Shown here piece after piece: positions 63,052 through 64,000 of a DNA stretch of 64,000 nt. Source of the stretch: Georgenia sp. SYP-B2076. GTDB taxonomy: Bacteria; Actinomycetota; Actinomycetes; Actinomycetales; Actinomycetaceae. Position numbers and translations under genes: made by a program. The DNA is taken from NCBI RefSeq assembly GCF_003991205.1, contig NZ_RXOZ01000011.1, positions 310,001 through 374,000 of the forward strand. Reading direction: 5' to 3'. Below the pieces are notes generated by a model. That model did no database searches and had not been told where the DNA came from. It saw only the letters and a list, made by a program, of their open reading frames with translations. The number at the start of each line of letters is the position of its first letter. Within the stretch, counting starts at the first letter, position 1.

Positions 63052-64000
63052 CTACTCCTTGCGCGCGAGCGTCGCCACGGACCTGCTGGCCAGGCCGTCG
63101 CCGTCCTCGTGCTGGTGCTCGTGGGGTGCCTCGAGCTCGACGCCGATCCCGCCGCCGCGGACGGGCTTGACCGGTCCGTCGTCGCCCTCGACTTCGCCGT
63201 GGGTGTGCGCGTGCGCGGCCACGAGCTCCGCCGGCGTGACGGGCTCGACCCGGTCCTCGTAGAAGAAGCGGGAGAGCTTCTGCCGGACGGCGTCCTTGCG
63301 GTAGCCGGGGCGGTCGACGCCGTTCCCGTCGGTCGCGCCCTCGATCTCGAGCACACGGTTCGGCTCGTGCGCCACGAGCAGCCACCGCTCGTGGTCCGAG
63401 AGGGGCTTGTGGACCTCCATGAAGGCGCCGTTGTCGAGCTGGACCACGCGGCCGGTCTCGTGGCCGTGCAGGGCGAGCTCCCGGTCGCGGCGCTGCAGGC
63501 CCAGGCAGATGCGCTTGGTGACCATGAAGAGCACGACGGGCAGGACGAAGAAGCCGATGCGCAGCGTCCAGGTGATGTCGTTGATGGAGAGGTGGAAGTG
63601 GGTGGCCAGGAGGTCGTTGGACCCGGCCGCCACCAGCAGCAGGAACTCACCCAGGATCGCGACGCCGATGGCGGTGCGGGTCGGGACGTTGCGCGGACGG
63701 TCGAGCACGTGGTGCTCGCGGGTGTCCTTGGTGGCTGCGGCCTCGATGAACGGGTACACCGCCAGCAGGCCGAACAGGATGCCCGGGATGACGAGCGCGG
63801 GGATGAGGACGTTCAGCGACAGGGTGTACCCGCCGATGACGACCTCCCAGCCGGGCATGAGGCGCAGCGCGCCCTCCATGAACAGCATGTACCAGTCGGG
63901 CTGGGCGCCGGCCGAGACGGGGGAGGGGTCGTACGGGCCGTAGTTCCACACCGCGTTGATGGACATCGTGGCGCCCATGAGGGCCAGGACGCCGAACGTC
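63052..64000 (-). CDS. qcrB: Cytochrome bc1 complex cytochrome b subunit, C-terminal part (partial)
   Basis: C-terminal 315 residues of QcrB, open through the right edge. Visible: NYGPYDPSPVSAGAQPDWYMLFMEG (a quinol-site region), GWEVVIGGYTLSLNVLIPALV, and two more helices, then the actinobacterial cytoplasmic extension (EHHVLDRPRNVPTRTA..., YRKDAVRQKLSRFFYEDRVEPV). The tail is unusually rich in His and acidic residues (AAHAHTHGEVEGDD; PHEHQHEDGDG). The frame continues upstream at the window edge (TFGVLALMGATMS), so the ATG at 63978 is not the start. Convergent with ctaCDF, with sodA in between. qcrA and qcrC are expected beyond the edge. Confidence 0.94.
   Translation of the reverse strand, partial: TFGVLALMGATMSINAVWNYGPYDPSPVSAGAQPDWYMLFMEGALRLMPGWEVVIGGYTLSLNVLIPALVIPGILFGLLAVYPFIEAAATKDTREHHVLDRPRNVPTRTAIGVAILGEFLLLVAAGSNDLLATHFHLSINDITWTLRIGFFVLPVVLFMVTKRICLGLQRRDRELALHGHETGRVVQLDNGAFMEVHKPLSDHERWLLVAHEPNRVLEIEGATDGNGVDRPGYRKDAVRQKLSRFFYEDRVEPVTPAELVAAHAHTHGEVEGDDGPVKPVRGGGIGVELEAPHEHQHEDGDGLASRSVATLARKE

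Overview
The window is GC-rich chromosomal DNA from an actinobacterium, most likely of the order Micrococcales (inference from gene content and from genes that start without a leader). Its core order follows the backbone I recall from Mycobacterium tuberculosis Rv2242 to Rv2196: PucR-type regulator, aceE, DUF3052 gene, ahpE, Nif3-like gene, coiled-coil protein, RNase H/phosphatase fusion, panB, glnA2, glnE, glnA1, DUF4191 and RDD genes, lipA, lipB, E2, leucyl aminopeptidase, DUF3043 gene, glycerate kinase, erpA, ctaC, ctaF, qcrB. I saw no prophage, integrase, transposase, CRISPR array or defence island; this is mostly housekeeping DNA.

Layout. 0-7.7 kb: regulator, unknown 226-residue protein, aspA, aceE, DUF3052 gene, ahpE, tRNA-Val. 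7.8-15.2 kb: Nif3-like/coiled-coil/RNase H operon, yaaA, RNase P RNA, an FAD monooxygenase and two small membrane proteins. 15.3-25.2 kb: ppgK, map, a 62-residue protein, nadE-panB, glnA2-glnE. 25.2-31.3 kb: an unknown protein, a GAF-ANTAR regulator, a polar amino acid ABC transporter and glnA1. 31.4-40.5 kb: RDD and DUF4191 membrane proteins, lipB-lipA-MFS, a MarR/MMPL pair and a degenerate membrane-anchored kinase. 40.6-49.5 kb: lpdA-sucB, pepA, pyrD, an aldo/keto reductase, membrane proteins. 49.5-57.4 kb: DUF457/DUF3043, the iron uptake operon efeUOB, a dipeptidase, glycerate kinase, erpA. 57.5-64 kb: an FKBP lipoprotein, ctaCDF, sodA, qcrB (cut at the right edge).

How the genes work together. 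Three themes dominate. Pyruvate dehydrogenase: aceE (E1), sucB-like E2 and lpdA (E3) are all present, with lipB and lipA to make the lipoyl arm. Nitrogen: two glutamine synthetases, the adenylyltransferase glnE, a glutamine-dependent NAD synthetase and an amino acid importer; glnA1 carries a well-formed four-part GlnR box. Respiration and metal stress: bc1-aa3 oxidase genes, Fe/Mn superoxide dismutase, AhpE, YaaA, ErpA and an efeUOB operon with a DtxR/IdeR-type box just downstream of its promoter.

Two patterns run through the window. First, 17 protein genes have a TANNNT -10 box only 6-8 bases before the start codon, which implies leaderless mRNAs and fixes many start codons. Second, several gene ends without a clear hairpin terminator instead carry short imperfect tandem repeats, often copying the end of the gene together with its stop codon; other gene ends have near-perfect hairpins. 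The repeat pattern is the most unusual thing I could find here.
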